A stretch of DNA of 64,000 bases from Ditylenchus dipsaci. Taxonomy: Eukaryota; Nematoda; Chromadorea; Rhabditida; Anguinidae. The notes beneath the pieces are model-generated. The model worked only from the letters and a program-made list of their open reading frames with translations, searched no databases and was not told where the DNA came from. Position 1 is the first letter of the stretch. Every line of letters starts with the position of its first letter. Positions 14,101-22,831 of the stretch are shown here, piece by piece. The position numbers and the translations under genes are program-made. Location: positions 1-64,000 of the forward strand of contig SADC01000972.1 in the NCBI GenBank assembly GCA_004194705.1. The letters are read 5' to 3'.

Positions 14101-15360
14101 TAGGACTATACCAGTACTTCTCAGTAGTATCCTGGAACTGACGTTTTTTCCCAATTTTAATCTACATACTCATTTGCAACCTTACACTCAAAATGTAGCC
14201 CTGCTTCTTGCCGTCATGTTCAGCATACGGTTGTATACAATAATGTAAATTGAAATCGCAAAAAATCTCAGTTTCTAGTACGCATCCTTTTGGCTAGTTT
14301 CCTTTAGTTTTGGTAGTCATTGCCAAAAATCGCAAAATTGAGGCAGTTGATGACAACAAATCAGTGCTGAAAATGGTTGCAATCGATTGCTCGATAATTT
14401 TTGGACCTAAAAGTCAAAAAACTTACTAAAAAAGTAAACTAAAACAGCCCCGAGGGACTAGAACTTTCGACAAAGGCGATGCGTATATAAAGTTACCCCC
14501 CCTTTAAACTCAGTTTAATTTTGAACTCCTCTCGAGACAAACAAAAAGTTAGAAAATTTTCAAATCTTTCTTTTCTCGAGTATAACTCAAAATTTGACTG
14601 ACCTTTGAGATAAAAGAGAGTTTTTTTGAAAAGACAGTGCTCAACACGAATCTGGTTTCCGAATTTTGGGTTTGCACAGTGAACATACTTAAAGACTAGA
14701 AGGGTATATATGGGATTTTCCTTTTTTCCGCCGTCCTTCTTTCCTCCGCCGAATATTATCCCTACCGGGAGTTAATATCACTATTTACATATTTTTTATC
14801 AATAGCGAATGGACGGAGTGGGGGTGGACAAATACTCGATCCAACATCTCCGTGGTCAAATGGCCCTTGTAGGCCAGGAGCCAGTGCTCTTCTCTGGCAC
14901 TATATTTGACAATATCAGGCTGGGAGTGGAGGAGCACACCACCATGAACGATGTCAAGGAGTCTTGTGTGCTTGCTAATGCCAATGAATTTATTGAGGCA
15001 CTCCCTCTGGGTTATTTCACAGAAGTAGGTGAGAAAGGAGCTCAACTGTCTGGGGGTCAGAAACAGAGGATAGCTATAGCTAGAGCTTTGGTTGCAAAAC
15101 CTCGAGTGCTGATATTGGATGAGGCTACCTCTGCTCTAGATGGTTGTTTAGAGAAAGCAGTGCAGCAAGCATTGGACGCCGCTAGTGCTGGGCGCACATG
15201 CATCACCATAGCCCACAGATTGGCCTCAGTTCAACACTCATCCAACATATTCTACATTAAGAATGGCAAGGTTTCAGAGTCGGGTACCTATGCTCAATTA
15301 GTCCAAAATGAAGATTCTGCCTTTGCTCAAATGGTTAAGAAACAAGAATTGCAGTCATAA
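2174..15360 (+). CDS. pgp: P-glycoprotein-like ABC transporter (ABCB full transporter), 18 exons, start not found
   Basis: An ATP-driven membrane exporter of lipophilic compounds with TMD-NBD-TMD-NBD order. Exons: 2174-2341, 3584-3679, 3727-3860, 3917-4088, 4512-4753, 5025-5193, 5237-5431, 5723-6239, 6286-6503, 8642-8797, 10826-10963, 11029-11190, 12338-12538, 12586-12699, 12753-12880, 13296-13449, 13495-13689, 14806-15360. Phases agree at every junction and give about 1,237 residues; family members have about 1,280. NBD1 has Walker [10 protein letters not shown] (split by an intron), signature LSGGQ, Walker [13 protein letters not shown] and switch AHRLST. NBD2 has [25 protein letters not shown] and AHRLAS. 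The stop is TAA at 15358. In the first exon the reading starts after an acceptor at 2173, with a stop just upstream, so N-terminal residues are missing. Several donors are weak (gttggt, gttgtc). Introns carry many transposons. The core motifs are intact, so the gene is probably functional. Confidence 0.93.
2397..3561. repeat. Foldback element in ABC intron 1
   Basis: Inverted arms at about 2560-2860 and 3170-3460 match closely; both contain the CCTACGATGTGCTGAGTACG block and the CTTTCTAA(T/C)GAGTACAAAAA block in opposite orientation. Possible outer ends (TACAGCGTTTGTCAAAAAA on the left) resemble the mariner-like ends at 9893 and 10555, but this boundary is tentative. It fills almost all of the 1.24-kb intron. 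Confidence 0.7.
4781..4988. mobile_element. hAT-type MITE (208 bp) in ABC intron 5
   Basis: Starts CAGGGATGGGAAT and ends in the complement of CAGGGATAGTAAT. It is flanked by perfect 8-bp direct repeats AATTATAG (4773-4780 and 4989-4996). CAGGG ends with an 8-bp target duplication are typical of hAT elements. The interior (AAGTACATTTTGAC, GCTTATTGCCAGTTTGAAAC) is shared with the elements at 9119 and 44994. No coding capacity. Confidence 0.9.
6504..6899. other. Start of ABC intron 9, no gene
   Basis: AT-rich intron sequence. A fragment at about 6590-6620 resembles other AT-rich intron sequence in the window, but no bounded element or exon could be supported. Confidence 0.5.
6900..7104. mobile_element. 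hAT-type MITE (205 bp) in ABC intron 9
   Basis: Ends are CAGGGTCACAGAT and its near complement ATCTGTGAACCCTG. Perfect 8-bp target duplications GGCATACT lie at 6892-6899 and 7105-7112. The interior repeats a CCTGCTTTTTG / GCAGGAATTT inverted module. It is a different hAT MITE family from the one at 4781. Confidence 0.9.
7156..8323 (-). mobile_element. Deleted hAT transposon with BED and dimerisation relics
   Basis: Ends are TAGAGTATCG and CGATTCTCTA, with perfect 8-bp duplications ATATTTTG at 7148-7155 and 8324-8331. On the minus strand about 7359-7565 encodes a hAT C-terminal dimerisation segment ([15 protein letters not shown]...) and about 7950-8100 encodes a degenerate BED zinc finger ([11 protein letters not shown]). 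The middle, with the catalytic core, is not recognisable and frames are broken, so it is non-autonomous. Subterminal GCTGCGATATCGC-like words recur near both ends. Confidence 0.88.
9119..9330. mobile_element. hAT-type MITE (212 bp) in ABC intron 10
   Basis: Ends AGGGCTTCGAAT / ATTCGAAGCCCTG, with 8-bp duplications CTAGTAAC at 9111-9118 and 9331-9338. The left terminal C is missing or merged with the duplication. The interior (TGTCCTTTTTT, GCTTCAAAATGGCAA) is the same family as 4781 and 44994, but the terminal 8 bp after CAGGG differ. Confidence 0.88.
9390..9890. repeat. Outer palindrome hosting a pogo-like MITE
   Basis: Sequences at about 9440-9523 and 9734-9830 are inverted copies (AGAGGTGATTATCAGCAAAT and its complement). 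The left end reads CACTCAAACCTCGTTTACCC, a pogo-like end. The inner element at 9526-9731 interrupts the axis, so it inserted later. Confidence 0.7.
9526..9731. mobile_element. pogo-like MITE
   Basis: Ends CAGTCAAATCTCGTTTATCC and the complement of CAGTTAATTCTCGTTTATCC, flanked by TA. Subterminal modules AGTTCGTTCCCGC and GTCCGACACTTTTTTA face each other; the same modules occur in elements at 17848, 33506 and 46242. Tc1/mariner elements of the pogo/Tigger group begin CAGT and duplicate TA. Confidence 0.8.
9893..10560. mobile_element. mariner-like foldback in ABC intron 10
   Basis: Similar ends near 9893 (ACTAGAGTGTGTCAAGAAAA) and the complement of 10555 (ACAAGGTGTGCTAAAAAAG). Inner arms at about 10085-10200 and 10380-10480 are inverted copies, for example CAGCAGCAAGTAT / ATACTTGCTGCTG. 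No transposase is visible. Confidence 0.6.
11205..11670. repeat. Hairpin MITE in ABC intron 12
   Basis: A near-perfect stem lies at 11328-11450 (GGGTAGGCCA, GTATGTTAGGAC, ACTCAAACATGC and complements). Weaker outer arms follow at about 11215-11280 and 11600-11665. Related sequence lies at about 16003-16060 and 48840-48950. No coding content. The rest of the intron up to 12337 shows only AT-rich sequence and a possible pogo-like end at about 11855. Confidence 0.7.
13790..14690. repeat. Foldback in ABC intron 17
   Basis: Arms at about 13800-13945 and 14470-14690 are inverted (AAACCCAAAATTCTGACACT vs its complement; TATATACGCATCGCC vs GGCGATGCGTATATA). The left part (13890-13990) contains a SINE-like module shared with 35185-35290. 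It separates the NBD2 Walker A exon from the exon with the signature and Walker B motifs. Confidence 0.7.
13890..13990 (+). repeat. SINE-like module, copy 1
   Basis: TATATACGCATCGCCTTAGG, then a B-box-like GGTTCGACAACC and a T-rich tail (CCTTATTTTTTTCTCC, TTTATTTACAAGTTT). The same order is found at 35185-35290, and a similar GGTTCGGATCC with GGTGCACAC lies at about 37131. A Pol III promoter is suggested but no clear A box is seen. Confidence 0.4.
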
Positions 15361-16239
15361 ACACATCAGTATATGCTAGGGTTGTCACTTCCCAAGTGGT
15401 ATTGTAAATCGTGGAATTCCACGCAAAAATCGTGGAAATAGGCAGTACGTATAGATTTCAACAATAAGCCATCGTAATAGTCCTTTTCGGCCTTACTAAC
15501 TCAAATATTGTAAATTCTGTATTAATTACCCATGCTTTATTATCTTTAACTCCCTCATCGGCTCGGTTTAAATATTTTGATAAACTTGCGAAAAAACTAC
15601 TGAAAAAAAATAAAAATTCAAAAGGCGCAAATTCGAAAATTAGACTTTTGGGGCCAAACACCCAAATGCTGTCGAAAACTTTGAAAAATTTTGAGAATTC
15701 TATATTAAATATGTTGAAACATAGTGTTGGTGCACCTAAGAACGGTAAAATCCCAACTGGCGGCCATCATAACTGGTGGCCCCGAATGGCGGCCATCCCA
15801 ACTGTTTCCAGCCTGTATAAGAGGGACAATGGATCCTGGTTTATATAAAAATACTATTAGGTTTCTTACAATGGGCGGCTGTAGGTGCAGCTGTTGGTCG
15901 ATGTCCGTGGAAGTTTAAGGTGTTCTCACTATGCAATTTTGTCTATTTTTTGTTTTTTCATTGAAGGTGTACGACCAGTTCTTCCCGTTTTTGTTAACGC
16001 TTAGGTGCAGGGTAGGCCAACGTGTGTTAGGACGGACTCAAACATGTTTATCAAACCACAAAAAAAGTAAGAAAAACATTTTTGGTGAAAAACAGCCTTT
16101 TTAAGAATACCCTGGCACGGATACTTTGGTACATTCGACGCTCGATATAACGTCCCTCAAAGGACCGGCCAAAATGGGACGTTATATCGAGCGTTCATTT
16201 GACTAAATTTAGTCAAAGCTGACCAAATTCGTGATTTGG

Positions 16240-17037
16240 CTTGAGTTCAGATACCCCCCCCCCCACGGGGACTGATCAGGTGGAGGAGCTAACTTCATAT
16301 TCGTGTTTCTCGACCCCGATTTTATGAGAAAACGCGCGTTTTTTTGGTTCTGAGAAAAAAATTTTTTTTCGAACCACAGGGGGTATCATGGTTTTTTAGT
16401 CAAAATTTGAAAAATTTAAATTGGCGCCTTTTGAATTTAAAAGGGAATAAGGGCTGTATTGGGAGGGGAAGGAATAAAAGGGGGCCACTAATCATAGGGG
16501 CCCACTAACAAGAAGATGTTGAACATAGTTTTGAATACTGGGGCCTACCGCATAAATAAACTCTGGTATGCATGCTTTTTTATGCATTCAGAGTCACTTT
16601 CGAGTGATTTGTGTCTAAGGTATGTGGGTGTGCGCATCTCAACTCCAAGCCCCCAAGCCCCCTGCGCCCCCGAAGGGAATAAAAAAATGCATATAGAGTC
16701 TTTTTTTGCCACGGCCCAGTTGAAAAAACATGGTGAGGCAGTCGAAGAATATAGATAATCAAATTTATAATGTTCTGCCATAAAAGTGGCCCCCTTTTAT
16801 TCCCTTCCCATCCCAATACAGCCCTTATTCCCTTTTAAATTCAAAAGGCGCCAATTTAAATTTTTCAAATTTAGACTAAAAAACCATGATACCCCCCCTG
16901 TGGTTCGAAAAAATTTTTTTTCTCAGAACCAAAAAAAACAGCCGGCTTTCTCATGAAATCGGGGTCGAGAAACACGAATATGAAGTTATCTCCTCCACCT
17001 GATCAGTCCCCGTGGGGGGGGGGGGATTCTGAACTGC
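16240..17037. repeat. Foldback family FB-C, copy 1
   Basis: Arms 16245-16510 and 16780-17037 are inverted copies: a C-run, then ACGGGGACTGATCAGGTGGA, then TTCGTGTTTCTCGACCCCGA. The middle (about 16515-16760) is a separate dispersed repeat (GGGGCCTACCGCAT, GTATGTGGGTGTGCGCATCT) also found near 19000-19340, 23650-23790 and 26120-26400. No gene. Confidence 0.85.
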
Positions 17038-17091
17038 AACCGTTATCATCGTTGTTTCCACGAATCGTATTGTTTACGGCAGTTTTTTCAG

Positions 17092-17261
17092 CTTCAGCGT
17101 CTCTTTGCCTCGAGTGGACGAAATTCAGCTAAGGTTACAAGATGCCCCAACACTTGGCATTTCAGGTAATTTTCCAGTTGGTTTTCAAAATTCAGCTTTC
17201 ACCATTTTTTATTAAGTGGCTTGTCAAGACGGAGGAATCTTCATTAGTAGCATTCAACCAG
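17092..17261 (+). pseudogene. Copied dishevelled PDZ exons (two exons)
   Basis: Exon copies 17092-17165 (encoding ...VDEIQLRLQDAPTLGIS) and 17217-17261 (VACQDGGIFISSIQPG) correspond to the native exons 34499-34572 and 34403-34447 of dishevelled. Splice acceptor and donor dinucleotides are kept and both frames are open. No other dishevelled exon is present nearby: the rest of PDZ, DIX and DEP are missing, so the fragment cannot make a whole domain. It is oriented like the ABC gene, so read-through from that gene would carry these exons in sense orientation. Confidence 0.9.
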
Positions 17262-17847
17262 GTTAATTTTTTTGAAGAAATAGTTGCTGAAAAAGGGCGT
17301 GGCAAGACTTGAGCAATAAGATTTGCGACAGATGATTCACAAACAACATATAGTTAAAGATTGTTATAACGAAACTCTTATAACGAATTTTGAGGTCGGA
17401 AGTTTGTTCCCTCCTTGGGTCCGACACTTTTTTAGCTTCGTTTTTTAAAACTTTCCCAGTTCTGTTTTGACAGTCTTGTTCCAAACATCACGAGGATTCC
17501 GATTTTGCCAGTTGTTTTTCGAAAATCCAAAATTTTTTCCCTAAGAAAGCAAAAACTCGATATAACGAAACTCGGTTTAACGAAAATCTTGTTTTTTCAT
17601 CAAGTTTTTGGTTAAAAAAATGACGCTTTTGTAGGTTAGGAGTAGTTGTAGATGTCAAAATCTGTTATAGACAAGTTCCTATTCGAGATGTATTTTTCTC
17701 GAACAGGTTGTTTTCAAACATGCTGTTTTCTTAACCTGTTTTGGCGAAACCATTTTTTATAAACTTTGACTTTATTATAACTTCTAATTAAAGAAACTGG
17801 GTAGCGCCGGTTTTTTTCGAAACTTTTTCGTGTGACATTTTTGCATA

Positions 17848-18364
17848 CAGTCGACTATCGATTTAAGGACACCTCAAAAAGTTCGTTCCCACCTACGGTC
17901 CGACACTTTTTTAACCCGATTTTCGAAATTTTTTAACAGTTTTCTTTTGACAGTCTGGTTGCAAAATTATCAAGGATGCCGATTTTGCCGATCGTTTTTC
18001 AATAACTAAATAATTTTAATACTCAAAAAGAAAAACTGGTGAAGATGTTCGAAAATCGGGCTAAAAAAGTGTCGGACCCTAGGTGGGAACGAACTTTTTG
18101 GGGTGTCCTTAAAGGGCCATTGCCACCTGTTTTGAATTGTCCCCCGCCAATTCAAATTTTTCTGCCTAATCATTCAACTTCTGTACTGATTTTTCAACTT
18201 GGTTTCTAACAAAACAAGGTCAGAATTTAATTTTAGGTATAGTTTTGTTAGAAACCAAGTTGAAAAATTCGTACGTAAATCTAACGATAAAGAAAAAAAT
18301 TTGAATTGGCGGGGGACAACCGTTGTCGGAGACGGCAATGTCCCTTTAAATAGAGAGTCGACTG
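17848..18364. mobile_element. pogo-like MITE interrupted by a TTAA insertion
   Basis: Ends CAGTCGACTATCGATTTAAG and the complement of CAGTCGACTCTCTATTTAAA, flanked by TA. It is the copy of the 279-bp element at 33506-33784, with 233 extra bases and a second TTAA inserted in its right end. Confidence 0.9.
18113..18345. mobile_element. piggyBac-like MITE (233 bp)
   Basis: Starts AGGGCCATTGCC and ends GGCAATGTCCCT. It is flanked by TTAA at 18109-18112 and 18346-18349; removing the insert and one TTAA restores the sequence seen in the donor. A TTAA duplication is the hallmark of piggyBac elements. The interior is palindromic around CCCCCGCCAATTCAAATTTT. A relative lies near 55830-56025. Confidence 0.85.
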
Positions 18365-18748
18365 TAGCTTGTACTTTTTTAAAACTCATTCAAACTTATT
18401 CAGCATTATGGTTCGCCTGAACTTGGTTGAGAACAAGGGATCGATAAATTTGGAAGAGATTCAAAAAAATCCAAAAAAATAATGGAAAATTTCGAAAAAA
18501 AAACCATCGGGGACCCTTTATGAAATCGTTACCCATTCTTGAATAGGGCCTCAAATTTCATTGCTAAAGTCTTGCCATGCCGAAAAAACGTACAATCAAA
18601 CCTTGATTATCGGCTGGCACAGGGACCAGACTTAGAGTGGCAGATAACCGATGTTTTCCGTATAGTCTGAGTATCTGAATACAGGGTGTCCCAAAATTGC
18701 GCGTGCATTTTTTAAAAATTTTGCTAGATAATCGACCACGCTGAGGGT

Positions 18749-20810
18749 AGCAGTGACAAATCTCCCCTTCACGGGAGTGATCAGGTGGAGCAGATAACCT
18801 CATATTCGTGTTTCTCGACCCCGATTTCATGAGAAAGCCGCGCGTTTTTTTGATTCTGAGAAAAAAAAATTGAACCACAGGGGTATCATGGGGGGTATCA
18901 TGGTTTTTTAGTCAAAATTTGAAAAATTTAAATTGGCGCCTTTTGAATTTTAAAGGGATTAAGGGCTGTATAGGGAGGGGAATAAAAGGGGGCCACTAAT
19001 CACACAGGGGCCACCAACAAGAAGATGTTGAACATAGTTTTGAATACTGGGGCCTACCGCATAAATAAACTCTGGTATGCATGCTTTTTATGCATTCAGA
19101 GTCACTTTCGAGTGATTTGTGTCTAAGGTATGTGGGTGTGCGCATCTCAATTCCAAGCCCCCTGCGCCCGCGAAGGGGGCGCAGGGGCTTGAGAGTTAGA
19201 GATGCGCGCACACACTTACCTTAGACATGATTCCGAGAAGTACTCTTGACCATAAAATGCATATAGAGTCTTTTTTTGCCACGGCCCAGTTGAAAAACAT
19301 GGTGAGGCAGGCGAAGAATACAAAAGTTTTGAATTTTAAACGTTCTGCCATAAGAGTGGCCCCCTTTTTTTCCCTTCCCCTCCCAATACAGCCCTTATTC
19401 CCTTTAAAGTTCAAAAGGCGCCAATTTAAATTTTTCAAATTTTGACTCAAAAACCATGATACCCCCCCTGTGGTTCGAAAAAAAAATTTTTTCTCATAAC
19501 CGAAAAAACAGCCGGCTTTCTCATGAAATCGGACCCCCCCTGTGGTTCGAAAATTTTTTTTTCTCAGAATCAAAAAAACGCGCGGCTTTCTCATGAAATC
19601 GGGGTCGAGAAACACGAATACCGTATTTACTGTATTAACTCCCCACCCTCTGATAACTCCCCACCCTAATAACTCCCCACCCCGAGAGTGGTTGAAAAAT
19701 AAGTCCCCACCCTCTAATAAGTCCCCACCCCTCTAATAATCTCCCATATTAAATTCCGGTTTTAACACTTTTTACATCGAAATTCATACGTACTGATCAA
19801 CAAACTTAAACATATTATATTCATTAAAGTCTTTCGAGTTATCATCTGCTGTTCCTCCTACTGCTTCTTGCAGCCGCCTTTAACAAGGAGTCCATCTTCT
19901 TCTTAGTCGTTACCCCATTCCTCGCCAATTTTTGTGCCATGATTATGTGCAAAACGTTTAGTACCTTTCTCTCCATATAATCCAGTTAGTTCGAAGCAGG
20001 TGATGTAATCGTCCCCCGTTCATTCGGCTGCTGGGGTGATTGCGCAGGCTGAGAACCATTCAAAATACACAACTAAAATCCGAAACGAAAAAATCAAAAT
20101 TTGAACCACTTCATGATGATTTGTTTGCTGATTTATCGCCATGCACAATTCACCCAATTCAAGACGAGTTTTAGCGACGTCGCTTTTGGTCGCCTCCTTT
20201 GGTGAATTTGTCTTGAGCGTCATTGATCACCTTATTGGTGTAGCACTGACGAATAAAAGGGGATTATTTTTCAACCCTCTCTCGGAGGTGTGGTATTGCT
20301 TAGGTGAGGTTCGTAAACCACAAAACACAATCAACAGATTGAACCACCAGACATATACTAAATACTAATCTCTGCGAACTTAGCGCATCTTCCAAGAATA
20401 TAGAAAAGCACTTTGAAGACTTTTGTAATGTTGTTGATCAGTGACTTACGAATGCTTACCACACTATTAGTCGTTTGTTGTTAATGATCACTTGCCAATA
20501 AGGATCACTTTGATTACTGTGGTTGAAAGCCAGAAAAAATCACAGTAATAAAACAACAAAAAATGGCAAAACGAAAAAATGCGTAACATAAAATTTTTTA
20601 TTTCTTTCTGGACTGAAAAATTTTGAACAATGATCTTTATTAAAAAATAACTCCCACCCTCTATTAACTCCCCACCCTCTAATAACTCCCCACCCCAGAG
20701 GAGGTTGAAAAATAACTCCCATGGGGAGTTAATACAGTAAATACGGTATGATGTTATCTCCTCCACCTGATCAGTCCCCGTGGGGGGGGGATTCGTCACT
20801 GCAACCCGTG
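18749..20810. repeat. Foldback family FB-C, copy 2
   Basis: Outer ends GGGTAGCAGTGACAAATC and GATTCGTCACTGCAACCC are inverted copies. Arms carry the same TGATCAGGTGG and GTTTCTCGACCCCGA blocks as copy 1. A short local duplication of the right arm lies at about 19460-19615, and the right arm is split by the insertion 19621-20746. With copy 1 it flanks the dishevelled duplicate. Confidence 0.8.
19621..20746. mobile_element. CCGTATTTAC element (1.1 kb)
   Basis: Ends CCGTATTTACTGTATTAACT and its exact complement, flanked by TA, inserted in the FB-C right arm; copy 1 shows the empty site GAATATGAAG. Just inside each end are tandem (T)AATAACTCCCCACCC units. Inner open frames (20020-20223 minus, 20141-20368 plus) overlap and show no recognisable domain. 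Shorter relatives lie at 24967, 35700 and 61706. Confidence 0.85.
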
Positions 20811-21322
20811 ATTTTTTCGGGACGTTATATCGAGCGGGACGTTATATCGGGGGGTAGTTATCCAGCGTCGACTGTACTACTTTTTAGGTATAAGGTCCTA
20901 GATATTACCATCTCCAATCTAGATACTTGGGTCTTGATACCGCCACCTGGGCAATACTACCTGAATTTGAAACCATTACACCGCCGGAGCACAACCACCT
21001 AGGTACACAGATCAAGAGTCTATGCGATCACGCTGGCACAGCTAGTTCGATCAGAAAATGTGTTTTCGAAGGTTGAGATACCATACAGGTAATTAGTGCA
21101 CCTTTAGATAGTCGGGGTAAAAAGTAGTAGTCATAGTAGCTGCCAGTAGGTGGCCGCCAGTTGACCCTCGTTCCTAAGAACAACAGAAATTTAAAATCTC
21201 GATTTTCTGATACGTTTTCTATTTCCACGATTTTCGTACTGGCGTGGGAATATGCGTGGAATTTCGTGGAATTCACGTAGAATTCCACGTGGAATTTTAC
21301 GAAGCGCAACCCTAGTATATAC

Positions 21323-21880
21323 CAGGACTAAGCCGGATATCGCGATATCTGGTACTGTCGATATCCATACCTGAATGCCGTTTTCCATAATCAAACGGAT
21401 TTTCGGACCTATTTTCGGACGTTTTTTCTATTATCATTTGCATACCGGTATCCGAACTAGCCGAATTTTTAAATTTTTTGTCCGATTTTTTATGTAATTT
21501 TTTGAAAATTTGTTGAAATTATTCAGTATCCTGCACTTTCACGTATCCGATTGGGACGCAACCGACTCGCCAACAAAAATCTCGCCACCGCAAAAGACTC
21601 GCCAGCATCAGAACTCGCCAATGCAAAATCCTACCAACGTCAAGTACTCGCCAACGAAAAATTTGATTTAAATGGCGCCCTATGGCCAGTCCCAAACGGG
21701 GAAGTTAAATCGAATTTTTCGTTGGCAAGTTTTGCGTTGGAGATACGTTTGTGTCCCATCCGATTCAATATTTTTTCGGTATCCGACGCAGCCATGGTAC
21801 AAACCGTCAAATTGATTTGTAGTTTTATTGCACAACACATGCTGTAATTTCTTGTTATGATATAAAATTTTTGACCCTTC
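21323..21880. repeat. Degenerate repeats, no gene
   Basis: At about 21320-21545 are repeated GGATATC / CGGATTTTCGG words. At 21550-21770 lies a small palindrome with repeated CTCGCCAA(C/T) units and end words ATCCGATTGGGACGCAA / TTTGTGTCCCATCCGAT. No supported coding sequence. Confidence 0.5.
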
Positions 21881-21884
21881 TTAG

Positions 21885-22255
21885 ATGTACACCCCCTCTA
21901 AATCTACTTTTTTAAAAGTGTTTCCAAACACCCTATATAGACGTAAAATCGCCTCAGCAGTTCAAAAAATACATTATTTTTGAGTTCTGGTCAATAAAAA
22001 TTGAGTTTTGGGCATTTTGAAATTTCGACTATTTGCATGTTTTACCGTGTTTTTCAACACGGACTTGGCTAACCTAAATCCCTTAAAAATGCTCAAAAGG
22101 GTACTTTTATGTGACCTAGAAACTCAATTTTTTTATTGACGAGAACTCAAAAATAATGTATTTTTCGAACTTCTGAAGCTATTTTAGGTCGATATAGGGT
22201 GTTTGGAAACACTTTTTAAAAAATTTGATTCAGGGAGGGGGTATATCCAAGTAGC
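21885..22255. repeat. Foldback MITE
   Basis: Inverted arms: TACACCCCCTCTAAAT, GTGTTTCCAAACACCCTATA, AAATACATTATTTTTGAG on the left and their complements on the right. A single arm of the same family (GGGTGTTTGGAAACACTT) lies at 24228-24345 in a dishevelled intron. 22256-22831 holds only AT-rich sequence. Confidence 0.75.
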
Positions 22256-22831
22256 GCCAAATTTTCAAATGATTTGTCTCAGAAAATTAGTGCGGACACG
22301 TTTAATCATTTTTTGAGCATCCGTCCATGCATATCCATATAAAATTTCTTAAAGACTGACATGTATATTGTTTCATACTTCATTGCGTTTCCAAGGCACA
22401 AAAATTTACTGTAATTATTTTAAGATTAAACACATGTAACGTATTTCTTGTAAAATATCTGCCGGGAGCTATTCATTCGAAAAATAATTTGAGACTAATT
22501 TCAATATTTTCAGGTGCGTCGAAAAAATCCAGCTCGTGAGAGTTAAGAAATTTAAAAAAAAAACAGTGGTGTAAAGTATTTGCTTTGGTCTGAGATTATA
22601 GGTCTTCAAAGTCAAGGCAAGGGTGTGAACATAGCTATTATAGAGCAGGGACTATTTTCCATGAAATACATACGTCATATAACAACACAAACAAGGCCAA
22701 ATGAGGTCAATTAATTGTGGGATATAGGAGTAAGGCAAATATGGAGAGGACAAAATGTTGCTAGCTAAAGTGACAAAATCGAAGGCCTTTCAACTTTTTG
22801 AGCAATTTAATTTATAATATAAACAGGAAGC

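Larger units (their letters stand above)
17038..18725 (+). repeat. Inverted duplicate of dishevelled sequence (donor 33138-34640)
   Basis: Read on the plus strand this stretch matches the minus strand of 33138-34640 almost base for base. It includes two PDZ exons, their intron, GTTATAACGA-type repeats, a pogo-like MITE and half of a mariner-like element. The copy differs by an 18-bp gap near 17060 and by a 233-bp insertion at 18113-18345 absent from the donor. Its right edge falls inside the mariner-like element (33138 within 32789-33187). Confidence 0.92.
16132..20874. mobile_element. pogo-like ends bracketing 4.7 kb
   Basis: Left CATTCGACGCTCGATATAAC and right complement CAGTCGACGCTGGATAACTA, each next to TA. 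GGGACGTTATATCGAGCG words lie just inside both ends. The region holds foldback copy 1, the dishevelled copy and foldback copy 2 in that order. The ends match only moderately, so this may be two solo ends. Confidence 0.5.
15377..21314. mobile_element. hAT-like ends enclosing a 5.9-kb composite region
   Basis: Left end TAGGGTTGTCAC at 15377 and right end CAACCCTA at 21314, flanked by 8-bp repeats GTATATGC (15369-15376) and GTATATAC (21315-21322) with one mismatch. Both ends are followed inward by GTGGAATTCCACG-type words. The left end lies 16 bp after the ABC stop codon. Inside are pogo-like ends (16132-20874), two foldback copies and a copy of dishevelled sequence. No transposase is visible, so any movement would be non-autonomous. 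Confidence 0.7.
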
